Below are positions 29,215 to 40,160 of a DNA stretch of 64,000 nucleotides, piece after piece. The stretch's first letter is position 1; each line of letters begins with the position of its first letter. This DNA comes from Enterobacter sp. RHBSTW-00175 (GTDB lineage: Bacteria > Pseudomonadota > Gammaproteobacteria > Enterobacterales > Enterobacteriaceae). Made by a program: the position numbers and the translations under genes. The stretch lies in assembly GCF_013927005.1 (NCBI RefSeq), contig NZ_CP055930.1, positions 372,001 to 436,000 on the forward strand, given 5' to 3'. Below the pieces are notes generated by a model, which saw only the letters and a list, made by a program, of their open reading frames with translations, was not told the origin of the DNA and did not search any database.

Positions 29215-30414
29215 TTACCCGATAAACATCGACTCGACGACGTTGATCCAGCCGTGTTCGCTGGCTACCTCTTTTCCGTTCAGCCAGCGGCGCAGCATGT
29301 TCAGCGCCATCATGGCGCACACCTCCTGACGCACGGCTAAACTGTGGCGGGTAATGCTCATTTTCACCCGCAGCGCGTGCGTCCCTTCGGGGGTGGCGAG
29401 CGCAAAGTTAAGGTGGTCATCGTCAATCCCGCCGATGGCAAGCGCCAGCCCGGCAAAATGATTAACCCTGCGCTCAGACGCCCAGTGCGCCGTTTGCGCC
29501 AGCGTCTCTTGCTGGAACGGTACAACCTCGCTGGCCAGCAGCGGTGCTTCGGCTCTGGAAAGCTGCAATGCCAGCAATCCGCCGGTGAACTGTTCGCTTA
29601 AAGTGACGCTCAGTTGGCTGGATTGCAGACTGCGGGCAATTTGCGCGGGCAGCCCTTCTGTCCCTTCAAAAATCAGGCTTTCACCCGCCACACGCTGTAC
29701 TTCTGGCCACAGCGCCAGCATGGCCGCTTTTTGCGTTGCCGGCCCCGTCAGTTTGAGCTCGATAATCGGCATTGAGGAGCGGTAGCCCATCGACACGCCA
29801 GGCGGCAGTTGCAGGTGATCAAGGCTTTGCGCCAGATCGCTTTCAGAGCGGCCAAAGGTGGTCAGGCGCAAGCACAGCGGCGGTTCAGGCAGCGTAAAGC
29901 GCTCGCGCAGGCGCGGCAGAATTTGCTGCTCCACCATGACTTTAAATTCAGAAGGGACACCCGGTGTGAAGAACATCAGGCAACGGTTCAGTTTGATGGC
30001 AAATCCGCAGGCGGTGCCTACCGGATTATCCACCAGTTCGGCGCTGGCGGGAATTTCAGCCTGCTTGCGGTTGCTCGGGGCCATGACCCTACCGCGTTCT
30101 GTGAAGAAGCGCTCCATCTGAGTGAGCCACTCTTCATGCATCACCAGGCCTTCGCCTTTGGCCGTGGCGGCGGCCAGCGCGCTTAAATCATCACTGGTGG
30201 GGCCAAGCCCGCCGTTCACGATCAGTACATCGGCGTGTTCACTGCGTTCGCGCAGAATATTCACCAGTGACTCAAGATTGTCGCCCACTGTATTGCGGCG
30301 CGTTAACGGTAATCCTTGCTCAAAGAATAAATCGGCCAGCCAGGCAGCATTGGTATCAATAATTTGTCCATGCAGCACTTCGTCGCCAGTGGATAACATT
30401 TCCACGCTTATCAT
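29215..30414 (-). CDS. yfaY: CinA-like protein YfaY
   Basis: The product is 399 aa. The N-terminal MoCF/molybdopterin-binding-like domain (about residues 1-170, with GGLGPTSDDLSALA) is joined to a C-terminal CinA region (about 250-395, EQFTGGLLALQLS). E. coli YfaY has the same length and is annotated as a CinA-like protein without demonstrated NMN amidohydrolase activity. The function is therefore uncertain, possibly pyridine-nucleotide salvage. The ATG has a GGGAG ribosome binding site. Confidence 0.92.
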   Translation of the reverse strand: MISVEMLSTGDEVLHGQIIDTNAAWLADLFFEQGLPLTRRNTVGDNLESLVNILRERSEHADVLIVNGGLGPTSDDLSALAAATAKGEGLVMHEEWLTQMERFFTERGRVMAPSNRKQAEIPASAELVDNPVGTACGFAIKLNRCLMFFTPGVPSEFKVMVEQQILPRLRERFTLPEPPLCLRLTTFGRSESDLAQSLDHLQLPPGVSMGYRSSMPIIELKLTGPATQKAAMLALWPEVQRVAGESLIFEGTEGLPAQIARSLQSSQLSVTLSEQFTGGLLALQLSRAEAPLLASEVVPFQQETLAQTAHWASERRVNHFAGLALAIGGIDDDHLNFALATPEGTHALRVKMSITRHSLAVRQEVCAMMALNMLRRWLNGKEVASEHGWINVVESMFIG

Positions 30415-30478
30415 TGTGTTCTCCCACTTCTATGGTCAAAACACTATAACGCAATGAGCATAGGTGGGAAGAGAAACT

Positions 30479-30499
30479 GGCGCGGCAGAACACCGCGCC
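30479..30499 (-). terminator. Hairpin after yfaZ
   Basis: The stem ggcgcgg/ccgcgcc with a 7-nt loop lies 8 bases past the yfaZ stop. On the minus strand it is followed by a pyrimidine-rich tail but no long T run, so it is a weak terminator candidate. Confidence 0.55.
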
Positions 30500-30506
30500 G
30501 AAGAGA

Positions 30507-31049
30507 TTAGAAGCCTGCGCTGACACCCACATACGGGCCATCGGCCAGGGCGTTGTCGCGATTGCCATCTTTACCTGCCAGATTCAGGTAACGGTAGCCT
30601 GCTTCAATCGTGATCGGACGCATGATAGTCCAGCGCGCACCGGCGTTGGCTTCTTCATAGCTCTCAATGCCGCTGGAAAGCGAATCCGGAGAGTAGTAGT
30701 ACTCGCCGAACAGGCCGAAGCTGTCGCCGATTTTCCACTGCAAACCGCCACCCACAGCCGCCGCGTAGCCTTCATCACCGTCATTTGGATTGGTGTAAAC
30801 GCCTTTGCCGCCTACGGTCGCCAGGAATGGTCCCAGAGGAATGTTCAGACCCAGGCCGAGGCTTGCCGCATCGCCATCGTCGTCGTTATGCGTCCAGCCG
30901 CCGGTCATTGCCAGGCCGGAGCTTTCCGTGCCCAGGCCAAAGCCCAGGTGGGTGTAATCCTGACCCGCCGAGCCGTTAAAGCTGATGGCGTTAGCCGCCG
31001 CAGAAACAAAAATAAGGCCGCTGAGGCCCAGTAATGCCACTTTTTTCAT
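30507..31049 (-). CDS. yfaZ: YfaZ family outer-membrane protein
   Basis: The product is a 180-aa secreted protein. The signal peptide MKKVALLGLSGLIFVSAAANA (cleavage after about residue 20) is followed by alternating amphipathic strands and a C-terminal Phe, typical of a small beta-barrel. The function is unknown. The ATG at 31049 gives the E. coli length (180 aa); the frame extends 25 codons upstream without signal-peptide character. In E. coli the ais-arn polymyxin-resistance cluster lies between yfaZ and menE. Here menE follows directly. Confidence 0.92.
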   Translation of the reverse strand: MKKVALLGLSGLIFVSAAANAISFNGSAGQDYTHLGFGLGTESSGLAMTGGWTHNDDDGDAASLGLGLNIPLGPFLATVGGKGVYTNPNDGDEGYAAAVGGGLQWKIGDSFGLFGEYYYSPDSLSSGIESYEEANAGARWTIMRPITIEAGYRYLNLAGKDGNRDNALADGPYVGVSAGF

Positions 31050-31182
31050 TGTCGTGATCCCACACCGTTTAATTAGAGATGTCCCAAAACCGCGAGATTT
31101 TAACCCGAGTCTCTCTGGGATCAAGCACTCTGCGTGCGCCAGACAAGAAGATTGTAACTATTTGATACTCTGGCAGGTGTGG

Positions 31183-32544
31183 CTATCCCTTTAAGGTTGC
31201 ATTGACCCACTGCTGCAATGCGCGGCGCGAAACCTTAATGCCGCCATTTTTTAGCTCTGCAGGCAACGCCAGCCAGCGCACGGGCTGCTGGAAACGCGCC
31301 AGCTTATCTCTTATCCAGTCAGGGAAAAGCGTAATATCCGTGCCCGGCTCGCATTCCACTACCGCCACCGGACGCTGGCCAAATTCGGCGTCATCCAGCG
31401 GGACGACAAACACCTGGCTTATCTGCGGATGGGTGGCGATAACACGCTCCAGTGATTCCGGCTGAACCCCTTCACCACCGCTGAAAAAGAGATTATCCAT
31501 ACGCCCAAGGATGGACAGCCTGCCGTTATGCAACTCCCCACGATCGCGGGTGGCAAACCAGCCCTGACCGTTGGTGAGCGGGATCAGCGCGCCGTCTCGC
31601 CAGTAGCCTGCGGCCATACTCTGCGCCCTGACCCAGACTTCACCTTCCACCACCTGCACGTCCCTGCCCGGCAGGGCGACACCGACATCCGGCTCACCGT
31701 CGGCCTCTTTAGCACAAACGGTAGAGGCAAATTCGGTCAGGCCGTAGCCGCAGAACGTGCGGATCCCCTGCTCCCGCGCTTTATGCGTCAGCTCAACAGG
31801 GATTGCCGCCCCGCCGAGTAAAACTGCTTTCAGCGCAATATGATGCGGGACATTGAGCAGACGCCAGAGCTGTGTGGGCACCAGTGAAGCATGAGTGCAC
31901 CCCTGTAATGCCTGCTCCAGCGGCTGTTTTTCCCGCACGGTTAAGCGCGCCCCTGAGAGCAACCAGCGCCACAAGATCCCCTGGCCGGAAACATGAAAAA
32001 GCGGCAACGACAGCAGCCAGTCGTCCTCATCGCCATACGGCATTAACGACAACACGCCACGTGCGCTGGCAAGATGGGCAGCACAGGTATGCACCGCCGC
32101 TTTGGGTAATCCGGTGGAGCCAGACGTCAGCGTCATGGAAGCCAGACGCTCAGGCTGCCACATCACCGCATCGTCGCCAAACCTATCCTCCATCTGTAGT
32201 GGCGGAAGTCCGTCATAGGTTGCGTCCAGCACCAGCGCAAAGCGAAGCGTCATCTGTGGGATCAACACATCCAGCAGTGGGCGCGGCAACTGTGGATTAA
32301 CAGGCAGAATACGGGCACCGCATTGCAGCAGCGCCAGCCATGCCAGTAACGTCTGCGGATGGTTATGGGCGAGCAGCATGACGCCATCGCCCTCTTTTAC
32401 CCCTTGCTGATGAAAGCCGGCTGCAAGGCTATCGATACGCGCGCACAACATCGCCCAACTGAGGACGCTGTCGTCTAAGCGCAGCGCCGGTTTATCGGCA
32501 AATTGTGCACGCCAGTGCCGCCACGGCCAGTCACTAAAACTCAT
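31183..32544 (-). CDS. menE: o-succinylbenzoate-CoA ligase MenE
   Basis: The product is a 453-aa acyl-adenylating enzyme that activates o-succinylbenzoate to its CoA thioester in menaquinone synthesis. The P-loop [13 protein letters not shown] is near residues 142-154, and the later core motifs YGLTEFAS and DRGEL are present. The ATG overlaps the menC stop (ATGA). It is the last gene of the men operon. Confidence 0.96.
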   Translation of the reverse strand: MSFSDWPWRHWRAQFADKPALRLDDSVLSWAMLCARIDSLAAGFHQQGVKEGDGVMLLAHNHPQTLLAWLALLQCGARILPVNPQLPRPLLDVLIPQMTLRFALVLDATYDGLPPLQMEDRFGDDAVMWQPERLASMTLTSGSTGLPKAAVHTCAAHLASARGVLSLMPYGDEDDWLLSLPLFHVSGQGILWRWLLSGARLTVREKQPLEQALQGCTHASLVPTQLWRLLNVPHHIALKAVLLGGAAIPVELTHKAREQGIRTFCGYGLTEFASTVCAKEADGEPDVGVALPGRDVQVVEGEVWVRAQSMAAGYWRDGALIPLTNGQGWFATRDRGELHNGRLSILGRMDNLFFSGGEGVQPESLERVIATHPQISQVFVVPLDDAEFGQRPVAVVECEPGTDITLFPDWIRDKLARFQQPVRWLALPAELKNGGIKVSRRALQQWVNATLKG

Positions 32545-33506
32545 CGCAGCGGCTCCAGCGCCTCAACACCCAGGCACGGCAGCGTGCTGCCAGGCCACTG
32601 GCGGATAAGCTGCGCCTGCATCAGGTTTAGCGTATCCAGCCCGGGAACGGTGTGTGGCGTTAACCATGCGGCAATGCGCGCCAGTTGCGTCAGGCCAAGA
32701 CTGGATTCAATGGACGAGCTGATCACCGCCGTCATTCCCAGGGAATGTGCCGCAGAAACCTGCTCGCGTACTTTTTCCAGGCTGCCGGTCAGCATGGGCT
32801 TAATCACCACCGCGCTGACGCCCGGTTCCGCCGCAAACACAAAATCTGGCTCACGCAGGCTTTCATCCCAGGCAATCGCGATCCCCGTATCCAGGGCAAA
32901 GGCTCGCGAATCGTCACGGGTTTTACACGGTTCTTCCAGAAAGGCGATACGGTCGCGATACGCAGGATTGACGTACTTTGCAAACTGCTGCGCCTTAAGC
33001 GGCGTCCAGGCGCGATTGGCATCCAGACGCAGACGCAAGTCGGGGATGGCTTCCAGCAGCAGGTTAGCCACCATTCCGTCGCGCACCGCTTCATATAATC
33101 CGACTTTAATTTTCGCCACTTTCTCGCTGGGCATGGCCGAGAGTAGCGCAAACAGTTCATCAGGATCGCCGGTACACAGGGGTGCTGTGCGGTAGTCCGC
33201 ATCGGCAGGCAGACTGCCGTCAAGCTCTGCCAGCGCGCAGCTTATCCCGAACGCCGCAGAAGGCACGTCAGGCAACGCGGGATCAACTCCCGCACACCAT
33301 TCGTTCGCCCAGGCCAGCAACGCCGCCTGAGCGTCATCCAGCGATTCCAGGCTAAAGCCCGGAAGCGGTGACACTTCACCCCACCCGTGATTGTCGCCCT
33401 GCTGTAAGTAAACGAAAAATCCGTCACGGGTTTTTAACCGCCGTTCACGCAGCACCACGCCCGCGTCCATGGGTATCTGCCAGCGATAAACCTGCGCGCG
33501 ACGCAT
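32541..33506 (-). CDS. menC: o-succinylbenzoate synthase MenC
   Basis: The product is a 321-aa enolase-superfamily enzyme that dehydrates SHCHC to o-succinylbenzoate. The KIKVG lysine, the metal ligands ([19 protein letters not shown]) and the second catalytic lysine in VIKPML are all visible. Its ATG overlaps the menB stop by one base (TAATG), and its own stop overlaps menE. Confidence 0.96.
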   Translation of the reverse strand: MRRAQVYRWQIPMDAGVVLRERRLKTRDGFFVYLQQGDNHGWGEVSPLPGFSLESLDDAQAALLAWANEWCAGVDPALPDVPSAAFGISCALAELDGSLPADADYRTAPLCTGDPDELFALLSAMPSEKVAKIKVGLYEAVRDGMVANLLLEAIPDLRLRLDANRAWTPLKAQQFAKYVNPAYRDRIAFLEEPCKTRDDSRAFALDTGIAIAWDESLREPDFVFAAEPGVSAVVIKPMLTGSLEKVREQVSAAHSLGMTAVISSSIESSLGLTQLARIAAWLTPHTVPGLDTLNLMQAQLIRQWPGSTLPCLGVEALEPLR

Positions 33507-34363
33507 TATGGATTCCGTTTGTATTTGCTGAAGTCTGGCTGGCGTTTTTCGTTAAACGCGTTGCGCCCTTCCTGACCTTCTTCGGTCATGTAGAACAGCA
33601 TGGTGGCGTTACCCGCCAGCTCCTGTAAACCGGCCTGGCCGTCGCAGTCAGCGTTCAGAGCGGCTTTCAGGCAACGCAGTGCCATTGGGCTGTTTTGCAG
33701 CATCTCGCGGCACCAGCGCACAGTCTCTTTTTCGAGGTCAGCGTTCGGTACAACGGTGTTAACCAGCCCCATATCGAGAGCTTCCTGGGCATTGTACTGA
33801 CGGCACAGGAACCAGATCTCACGGGCTTTTTTCTGCCCAACGATACGCGCCATATAGGAGGCGCCCCAGCCACCGTCGAAAGAGCCGACTTTCGGGCCAG
33901 TCTGGCCGAAGATGGCGTTTTCAGCGGCAATAGTCAGGTCGCACATCATGTGCAGCACGTGGCCGCCACCGATGGAGTAACCCGCCACCATCGCAACAAC
34001 CGGTTTCGGGCAGGTGCGGATCTGACGCTGGAAATCGAGCACGTTCAGGTGATGCGTACCCGCATCATCCTGATATCCGCCGTAGTCGCCACGCACTTTC
34101 TGATCGCCACCGGCGCAGAATGCTTTGTCACCTTCGCCGGTCAGAACGATTACCCCGATATTGTCGTCATAGCGCGCATCGGCCAGCGCCTGAATCATCT
34201 CTTTGACGGTCAGCGGACGGAAGGCGTTACGTACCTGCGGGCGATTAATCGTGATTTTGGCAATGCCGTCAGCGGATTTGTGGTAACGAATGTCGGTGTA
34301 GCCTTCGGAGCAGTCTTGCCATTCAACCGGTGCGTAGAGCATTTGTTCATCAGGATAGATCAT
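33506..34363 (-). CDS. menB: 1,4-dihydroxy-2-naphthoyl-CoA synthase MenB
   Basis: The product is a 285-aa crotonase-fold enzyme that closes the naphthoquinone ring. The oxyanion-hole segment [18 protein letters not shown] lies near residues 150-167, and the active-site loop [14 protein letters not shown] follows. Length is identical to E. coli. It sits between menH and menC; its start lies 4 bp inside the end of menH. Confidence 0.97.
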   Translation of the reverse strand: MIYPDEQMLYAPVEWQDCSEGYTDIRYHKSADGIAKITINRPQVRNAFRPLTVKEMIQALADARYDDNIGVIVLTGEGDKAFCAGGDQKVRGDYGGYQDDAGTHHLNVLDFQRQIRTCPKPVVAMVAGYSIGGGHVLHMMCDLTIAAENAIFGQTGPKVGSFDGGWGASYMARIVGQKKAREIWFLCRQYNAQEALDMGLVNTVVPNADLEKETVRWCREMLQNSPMALRCLKAALNADCDGQAGLQELAGNATMLFYMTEEGQEGRNAFNEKRQPDFSKYKRNP

Positions 34364-35136
34364 AGAGAGTCCTTTATTCGAAGACGCAGTATCTGAGCCA
34401 GACTCGCGGCAACCGCGGCCGGGTTTTCCCGGTGGGCGTTGTGTCCGGCATTAGGGATCACATGGCAAACGGCATCCAGTTCACGCGCGATGGCGGCAAA
34501 CTTTTCATCACGTTCACCATATAAATAGTGAAAAGGGAAATCGCGTGCCCGAAGTGCCACACGCAAATCGGGCTGGACGGCAAGCGAGGTTGCCTCAAGC
34601 ATATCCGCCAGCTGTGCACCGCGGTTCTGGCGGCGCAGCATAATCAGGTCATGACGTTGTGCGTCAGTGAGGGATGCAAAGACAGGCTGTTGATACCAGT
34701 CGGCAAAAACAGACTCAAGTGGCTGCTGGCGAAAACGCGTTGCCCAGCGCCCGTCGGACTGACGTCGGGCATTGCGTTCTTCGGCATTTTGCAACCCCGG
34801 ATGCCCACCTTCGACAATCAAACCACACAGCCCCGCAGGTTGCTGAGCCGCATGGCACATCGCAATGCGGCCGCCGAGAGAGTACCCCACCAGCCAATAG
34901 TTAAGTATGTTGTAACTAAGAAGGGTATTTTCCAGTAACGCGTTAACCGCTTCAAAACCAGAGACAGTGATATGCGCAGATCCCCCGTGCCCGGGCAGAT
35001 CAAGATACAGTCGGGGAGAGTCACACAGCGATTCCCCGACGGCCTGCCACTCGCGGCAATCGCCTGAAAATCCATGTAAAAAGACCAGCCAGGGAGTTCC
35101 TGGCTTTCCGGCCTGCTGCGCACCCGCAAGGATCAC
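34360..35136 (-). CDS. menH: SHCHC synthase MenH
   Basis: The product is a 258-aa alpha/beta hydrolase that eliminates pyruvate from SEPHCHC. The nucleophile Ser lies in VGYSLGGR (about residue 86). The triad Asp is in LYGERDEKF and the His in AGHNAHRE. The start is GTG at 35136, overlapping the menD TGA (GTGA). It is six residues longer at the C terminus than E. coli MenH. Confidence 0.94.
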   Translation of the reverse strand: MILAGAQQAGKPGTPWLVFLHGFSGDCREWQAVGESLCDSPRLYLDLPGHGGSAHITVSGFEAVNALLENTLLSYNILNYWLVGYSLGGRIAMCHAAQQPAGLCGLIVEGGHPGLQNAEERNARRQSDGRWATRFRQQPLESVFADWYQQPVFASLTDAQRHDLIMLRRQNRGAQLADMLEATSLAVQPDLRVALRARDFPFHYLYGERDEKFAAIARELDAVCHVIPNAGHNAHRENPAAVAASLAQILRLRIKDSL

Positions 35137-36803
35137 AGGTGGCTTACCTGTGCCAACAGACTTTGCAGCTGCTGTGCCCCGGCGGAATCATTTACCACCA
35201 GCTCAATCAACGTTGCACCCGGCTGACGCCATGCGCTACTCAGCGCGGTTTCCAGCTCTGACCAGCTTTCAGGGCGGTGATATTTCAGGCTGAACATCGC
35301 CGCCGCGTGTTCAAACTGCACATTCTGCGGCATCAGATAGAACTGTTCGCGCTCACTCTGCGGCGTGGGCAGTAACGAGAAAATCTGCCCGCCATTGTTG
35401 TTCACCACAATCAGCACAAACGGAGCCGAAGCCTGGCGCAATAACGCCAACGCGTTGAGATCGTAAAGTGCAGAGAGATCACCCACCACCGCCAGAGTCG
35501 ATTTCGCACTGGCGCGCTGCACGCCCGCCGCCGTAGAGATAAGCCCGTCAATCCCGCTCGCGCCACGGTTGCTGTAAACCGGGTATCCGGCAGGCAGCTT
35601 AGAGAATGCATCAATCAGACGCACCACCAGGCTATTGCCGACAAACAGCTGCCCCTGCTCTGGCAGATACTGACGAATGCGATGCGCAAGCCCGGCTTCG
35701 CCAAAGCCTTCGCACTGTGATTTGGTTAACTCCCACGCCTGGCGCGAAAGCTCGGGGATTTCCACCGCCCAGGGTTTACGTTTTTCTGCGGGGTGAAGTT
35801 CCAGCCAGGTATCAATACTGCTGACCAGACGACGGCCACGATGGTGCGCCGGGTCGAGCCGCCCTTCCAGCGGATCCACCAGCCAGTACTCTTCCGGCTC
35901 ACAGGCGGCCTGCCACTGCAAGACGCGTTTTCCCGTGAGGCTGGAGCCAATCTGGACGACAATTTGCGCTTGCGCCAACTCGGTAACCGCTTTTGCGTTA
36001 CCCAGCCAGAGATCGGCGCACGGCAGCGGCTGCCCGGTTTGTGAAAGGACATCGCCAATCAGCGGCCAGCCGAGGGTTCGTGCCCATTCAGCCACCTGCC
36101 TGCCTTCTGCCGCGCTCATGCGCCCGGCAATGACCACACCGCGCTTTTGCCGCCAGAAGAACCAGTCACGCTGCTTCGCGCTTTCCAGATGAGTCTGTTC
36201 GCGCAGCCAGGTTTTTTCACTGTTCCACCAGTCGCCAAGTGTCTGCTGCCATTCAAGCCCAGTGTCATCCAGCTCGCCATACAGCGGCTCGGCAAACGGA
36301 CAGTTGATATGCAATGCCCCACCGCGCAGCGTGCCCATCGCGTGATCGAGCGTCGATACCAGCCAGCTTGCCGGGATGTCCTGGGTTGGGCGCGGCAACG
36401 AAATACTCTGCGAAGGATGAGACGCAAAAATACCCGGCTGACGAATGGCCTGATTTGCGCCGCAGTCAATAAGCTCTGGCGGGCGATCGGCGGTTAGCAG
36501 GATCAATTTTTCACCGGTTAACCCGGCTTCAATAATTGCCGGGTAGAGGTTAGCCACCGCCGTACCGGATGTAACAATCACCGCCACGGGCTCTTTACTG
36601 ACTTTTGCCAGCCCCAGCGCCAGGTGGCCTAAACCGCGCTCATCAAAATGGGTGTGATGAATAAACGTCCGGTTTTCAGCTGCCGCAAGGGTCAGCGGCG
36701 TAGAGCGGGAACCGGGTGCAATACACACGTGCCTGACACCATGGCGGGTCAGGGCTTCAAGGATCACCGTCGCCCAGCGTCGGTTAAAAGAACTTACTGA
36801 CAT
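35133..36803 (-). CDS. menD: SEPHCHC synthase MenD
   Basis: The product is a 556-aa thiamine-diphosphate enzyme that condenses isochorismate with 2-oxoglutarate. The cofactor Glu-containing N-terminal segment and the C-terminal TPP/Mg motif [15 protein letters not shown]...NNNGGQIFS are present. The ATG at 36803 ([11 protein letters not shown]) gives exactly the E. coli length; an in-frame TTG lies 18 bp upstream. It couples to menH by a 4-bp overlap. menF lies 88 bp upstream. Confidence 0.96.
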   Translation of the reverse strand: MSVSSFNRRWATVILEALTRHGVRHVCIAPGSRSTPLTLAAAENRTFIHHTHFDERGLGHLALGLAKVSKEPVAVIVTSGTAVANLYPAIIEAGLTGEKLILLTADRPPELIDCGANQAIRQPGIFASHPSQSISLPRPTQDIPASWLVSTLDHAMGTLRGGALHINCPFAEPLYGELDDTGLEWQQTLGDWWNSEKTWLREQTHLESAKQRDWFFWRQKRGVVIAGRMSAAEGRQVAEWARTLGWPLIGDVLSQTGQPLPCADLWLGNAKAVTELAQAQIVVQIGSSLTGKRVLQWQAACEPEEYWLVDPLEGRLDPAHHRGRRLVSSIDTWLELHPAEKRKPWAVEIPELSRQAWELTKSQCEGFGEAGLAHRIRQYLPEQGQLFVGNSLVVRLIDAFSKLPAGYPVYSNRGASGIDGLISTAAGVQRASAKSTLAVVGDLSALYDLNALALLRQASAPFVLIVVNNNGGQIFSLLPTPQSEREQFYLMPQNVQFEHAAAMFSLKYHRPESWSELETALSSAWRQPGATLIELVVNDSAGAQQLQSLLAQVSHL

Positions 36804-36891
36804 GAGATTGTCCGGTATCAATATTGCGACACAGTATAAATAATAGAAAAAGATGGAATTTTGATATGAATCGGGAATGCGCGACTCAGTA

Positions 36892-38187
36892 TTAATCCCT
36901 AAGGAGCAGAGTGCGCAACCCTGCGGCTTTATTTTCTATCTCCAGCCACTCTTGCTCCGGGTCAGAGCCGCTAACAATTCCGGCCCCGGCATATAGCCTC
37001 AGCGCGTCGTTGTGCAGCCGTGCGGAGCGGAGCGCCACACAAAACTCGCTTTTTCCGGGTGATAAATACCCGGCAGAGCCGGCATACCACTCTCTGTCGA
37101 ACGGTTCGTTATTTTCGATAAAATCGCGTGCCGCCTGACGCGGTAACCCCGCCACGGCGGCGGTCGGTTGCAATACGTGCAGGCATTGTTCGTCATCGGT
37201 ATGTTTTAGCGCAGTCCAGATACATCGACGCAAATGCTGCACCTTGCGCAGACGCACAATCTGCGCGGGCAGAACGTCCAGCATCCGGGTGTGATGTTGC
37301 AGACGCTGGCAGATATCCTCTACCACCAGCATATTTTCGCGCTGGTTTTTGTCGTCATTCATCAGCCATTCGCCCAGCCGCTGCGCCTGTTTATCTTCAG
37401 CATGGCTGGCAACTGTCCCGGCCAGCGCCTCAGTGCGTAACAGTGCGCCCCGGCGTCGCCACAAGCGTTCAGGCGTGGAACCCAGAAACGCGTTGCTGGC
37501 GTCAAACACCATGCAGAAATGGTAGCAATGTAAATTCAGCGCCCGGCTGGCGGCCATCAGTGCGATGGCGTTAACGGGCTGGTTAAACTGCACGTCTGTC
37601 GCCCTGGCGAGCACCACCTTTTCAAAATCACCGTGCGTAATGGTCTGCGTTGCAAGGCGGACAAGGCGCAGCCATTCCGGTTTGTCGGGCTGATGCGTCT
37701 CTCTGAGAGCCTGAAGCGACAGAGCGGGAATCGGCTGGGATTCACCCAACTGCTGTAAAAAATCCAGCGCCTGACGCGCATCATCCTGAAGGGAAGTGGC
37801 ACTCCACAGGTGCAGGCGTAATGTGGCTATTCCCGCATTGCGTAACCACAGCAGGCGCGGCAAAAACAGACTGCCCTGCTCCGGGTTAAAGGCATTAAGC
37901 CCACAGATCCGGGTGGTATCCGGCGCGTCACAGGCGTTTAAAAACTGTGATGCCAGAGCCAGAGAAGAAAAGTGTGCGACGGCACCCAGCGCGGCCAGCT
38001 CTTCATCGCCGTTACGCTGTTGCCAGTAGAACTGGGGATAAGATGCCTGGGAGCCAAGCCAGGCCAGGGGATCAAAAGCATCATTTAGCGGGAAAGAGAC
38101 ATCGAAATGACGTAAACCGGGCGTAGCCGGTAGTGCTTGCGCAAGCTGGTCACGCAGACGTTCCAGCGCGATGAAAATCGATTGCAC
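36892..38187 (-). CDS. menF: Isochorismate synthase MenF
   Basis: The product is a 431-aa chorismate-binding enzyme that starts the menaquinone branch. The C-terminal catalytic domain (about residues 170-425) carries [28 protein letters not shown] and [11 protein letters not shown]. The start is GTG at 38187 with a strong AGGGAGAGG ribosome binding site, and its length equals E. coli. It is the first men gene. Compared with E. coli the N-terminal half is more divergent than the catalytic half. Confidence 0.95.
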   Translation of the reverse strand: MQSIFIALERLRDQLAQALPATPGLRHFDVSFPLNDAFDPLAWLGSQASYPQFYWQQRNGDEELAALGAVAHFSSLALASQFLNACDAPDTTRICGLNAFNPEQGSLFLPRLLWLRNAGIATLRLHLWSATSLQDDARQALDFLQQLGESQPIPALSLQALRETHQPDKPEWLRLVRLATQTITHGDFEKVVLARATDVQFNQPVNAIALMAASRALNLHCYHFCMVFDASNAFLGSTPERLWRRRGALLRTEALAGTVASHAEDKQAQRLGEWLMNDDKNQRENMLVVEDICQRLQHHTRMLDVLPAQIVRLRKVQHLRRCIWTALKHTDDEQCLHVLQPTAAVAGLPRQAARDFIENNEPFDREWYAGSAGYLSPGKSEFCVALRSARLHNDALRLYAGAGIVSGSDPEQEWLEIENKAAGLRTLLLRD

Positions 38188-38222
38188 GCGAACCTCTCCC
38201 TGTTAAAACCTCACATTATACG

Positions 38223-38249
38223 GGGTACTGATAATAAATAGCAGTACCC
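38223..38249. repeat. Inverted repeat between menF and elaB
   Basis: gggtactg (38223-38230) and cagtaccc (38242-38249) form a perfect 8-bp stem with an 11-nt AT-rich loop. It lies 35 bases upstream of the menF start and after the elaB stop. It could be a weak elaB terminator or an operator; no T run is present. Confidence 0.5.
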
Positions 38250-38285
38250 ACGTATAGGGAGTGGTTTACCGTCTGCATCAACCTC

Positions 38286-38591
38286 TTAACGACGCGCCAG
38301 CAGCAGCCCTAATACCAGCCCCGCCGCAGCACCAACCCCGATGCCGTGCCAGGGTTTTTCATGCACATAGTCATCAGTACGATACACAGCGCGTTTGGCG
38401 CGGTAGTAGTAGGTATCTGAAGCCTGACTGACGCGGGACTGCACGTCACGCAATGCATGCTCGGCACGCTCTTTTAGCTCGATATACTTCTGATCGGCGG
38501 GGTCACCTGAAGAACGTAACACCTCTTCCAGCGTTTCGCTCAGTAAAGCCAGGTCGTCGTCGATACGGGTCTCCCAGGAATGAAAAGACAT
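38286..38591 (-). CDS. elaB: Tail-anchored ribosome-associated protein ElaB
   Basis: The product is a 101-aa member of the ElaB/YqjD/YgaM family (DUF883). A charged helical N-terminal part (residues 1-75) precedes a single C-terminal membrane helix, GIGVGAAAGLVLGLLLARR, which anchors it in the inner membrane. In E. coli it is stationary-phase induced and linked to ribosome tethering and stress tolerance. The ATG at 38591 has a GGAG ribosome binding site and aligns with the E. coli start. Confidence 0.93.
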   Translation of the reverse strand: MSFHSWETRIDDDLALLSETLEEVLRSSGDPADQKYIELKERAEHALRDVQSRVSQASDTYYYRAKRAVYRTDDYVHEKPWHGIGVGAAAGLVLGLLLARR

Positions 38592-38644
38592 ATTTTTCTC
38601 CATGTTAGTACGCCAGTCCGCTAACTATAGACAACGACACCCCA

Positions 38645-39106
38645 TTACGCCTGTTTCGCTTCTCGCGCCATGCCGATATGCGCAATGCCGTCTTCATCAT
38701 ACACATCCGTCACCGGAGCGAACCCGAAGTGCGCATAGAATGACTGAAGATGCGCCTGTGCACCCAGGTATAACGCCTTGTCTGGCCACTGTTTTTCGCA
38801 GGCAGCCAGCGTTTGTTCCATTAAGCGATAACCTAGCTTTTCACCACGCGCGCTGCCGCTGATGATAACGCGGCCAATCACCACCGGCTCAAATTCGTCT
38901 TCGCTTTTCAGAATCCTCGCATACGCGACCAGCTCGTTATCTTTCCAGCCCAGAATGTGATGGTTTTCCCCTATCAGGTCATCACCATCGATGTCCTGAT
39001 ACGGGCAGGTTTGTTCAACAATGAACACTTCACAACGCAGTTTCAGAAGTGCGTACAGGGAAAAGGTGGTCAGCTCGCTATGGTGTAAATCTTGCCACTG
39101 GATCAT
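38645..39106 (-). CDS. elaA: GNAT family acetyltransferase ElaA
   Basis: The product is a 153-aa protein with a GNAT fold; the acetyl-CoA motif is [17 protein letters not shown] near residues 75-91. The substrate is unknown. The ATG at 39106 follows AAGGAGCC and matches the E. coli start and length. It is divergent from rbn, and the two start codons are 72 bp apart. Confidence 0.93.
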   Translation of the reverse strand: MIQWQDLHHSELTTFSLYALLKLRCEVFIVEQTCPYQDIDGDDLIGENHHILGWKDNELVAYARILKSEDEFEPVVIGRVIISGSARGEKLGYRLMEQTLAACEKQWPDKALYLGAQAHLQSFYAHFGFAPVTDVYDEDGIAHIGMAREAKQA

Positions 39107-39178
39107 GTCAGGCTCCTTCTTAGGGTTCATCACGTTATACTAAACCCCTTCCCATTCAGCAAAGGGTCTGACTGTGTT

Positions 39179-40096
39179 ATGGAACTGATTTTTCTGGGTA
39201 CTTCCGCCGGCGTGCCAACCCGCTCACGAAATGTAACGGCCATGCTGCTGGATTTGCAGCATCCCACCCGTGGCGGGCTGTGGTTGTTTGACTGTGGCGA
39301 AGGCACGCAGCATCAGCTATTACACACGACTTATCATCCCGGTAAGCTCGATAAAATCTTCATTACCCATCTGCACGGTGATCATCTGTTTGGTCTGCCC
39401 GGCCTGCTTTGCAGCCGCTCGATGGCCGGGAATGCCAATCCCCTGACCATTTATGGCCCTGCGGGGATCGCGGAATTTGTTGAAACGACCCTGCGTCTGA
39501 GCGGTTCGTGGACCGACTATCCGCTGGAGGTGGTTGAGATTGCCGACGGGCTGGTCTTCGATGACGGTGCTTATCGGGTCATTGCCAGGCCGCTAAATCA
39601 CCCGGTTGAGTGCTACGGTTATCGCATTGAAGAGCATGATAAGCCGGGTACGCTCAACGCCGCGGCGCTGATTGCCGATGGCGTGCGCCCGGGGCCACTG
39701 TTCCAGCGGCTGAAACTGGGCGACACTGTCGAGCTTGAAGACGGGCGCATGATTAACGGTCTGCAATATCTCTCGGCCCCATCGCCCGGCAAGACGCTGG
39801 CGATTTTTGGCGATACCGCGCCATGCCCTGACGCACATGAGCTTGCTCAGGGTGTTGATGTGATGGTGCATGAAGCCACGCTCGAAACGGCAATGGAAGA
39901 GAAAGCCAACAGCCGTGGCCATAGCTCTACCCGCCAGGCCGCCCGGCTTGCGCTGGAAGCAGGTGTCAGGAAACTGATCGTGACGCATGTCAGCTCTCGT
40001 TACGACGCCCGAGGCTGTGAAAATCTGCTGGCGGAGTGCCGGGAAGTGTTTGAAAACTGCGAGCTGGCGGAAGATTTCACTCAGGTCAGCGTTTAG
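39179..40096 (+). CDS. rbn: Ribonuclease BN / RNase Z (ElaC)
   Basis: The product is a 305-aa metallo-beta-lactamase-fold nuclease that matures tRNA 3' ends. The zinc motif [13 protein letters not shown] is at about residues 62-74; the later ligands are in FGDTAPC and HVSSRYD, and the tRNase Z His in [11 protein letters not shown]. Length equals E. coli. The ATG at 39179 starts [14 protein letters not shown]; the frame is open upstream but lacks homology. Confidence 0.96.
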   Translation: MELIFLGTSAGVPTRSRNVTAMLLDLQHPTRGGLWLFDCGEGTQHQLLHTTYHPGKLDKIFITHLHGDHLFGLPGLLCSRSMAGNANPLTIYGPAGIAEFVETTLRLSGSWTDYPLEVVEIADGLVFDDGAYRVIARPLNHPVECYGYRIEEHDKPGTLNAAALIADGVRPGPLFQRLKLGDTVELEDGRMINGLQYLSAPSPGKTLAIFGDTAPCPDAHELAQGVDVMVHEATLETAMEEKANSRGHSSTRQAARLALEAGVRKLIVTHVSSRYDARGCENLLAECREVFENCELAEDFTQVSV

Positions 40097-40160
40097 TCCT
40101 TCATTTTTCCCTCAGGATGCCGATAACGATTAAAAGGTCAGCATTTCACTTGAGGGTAGA

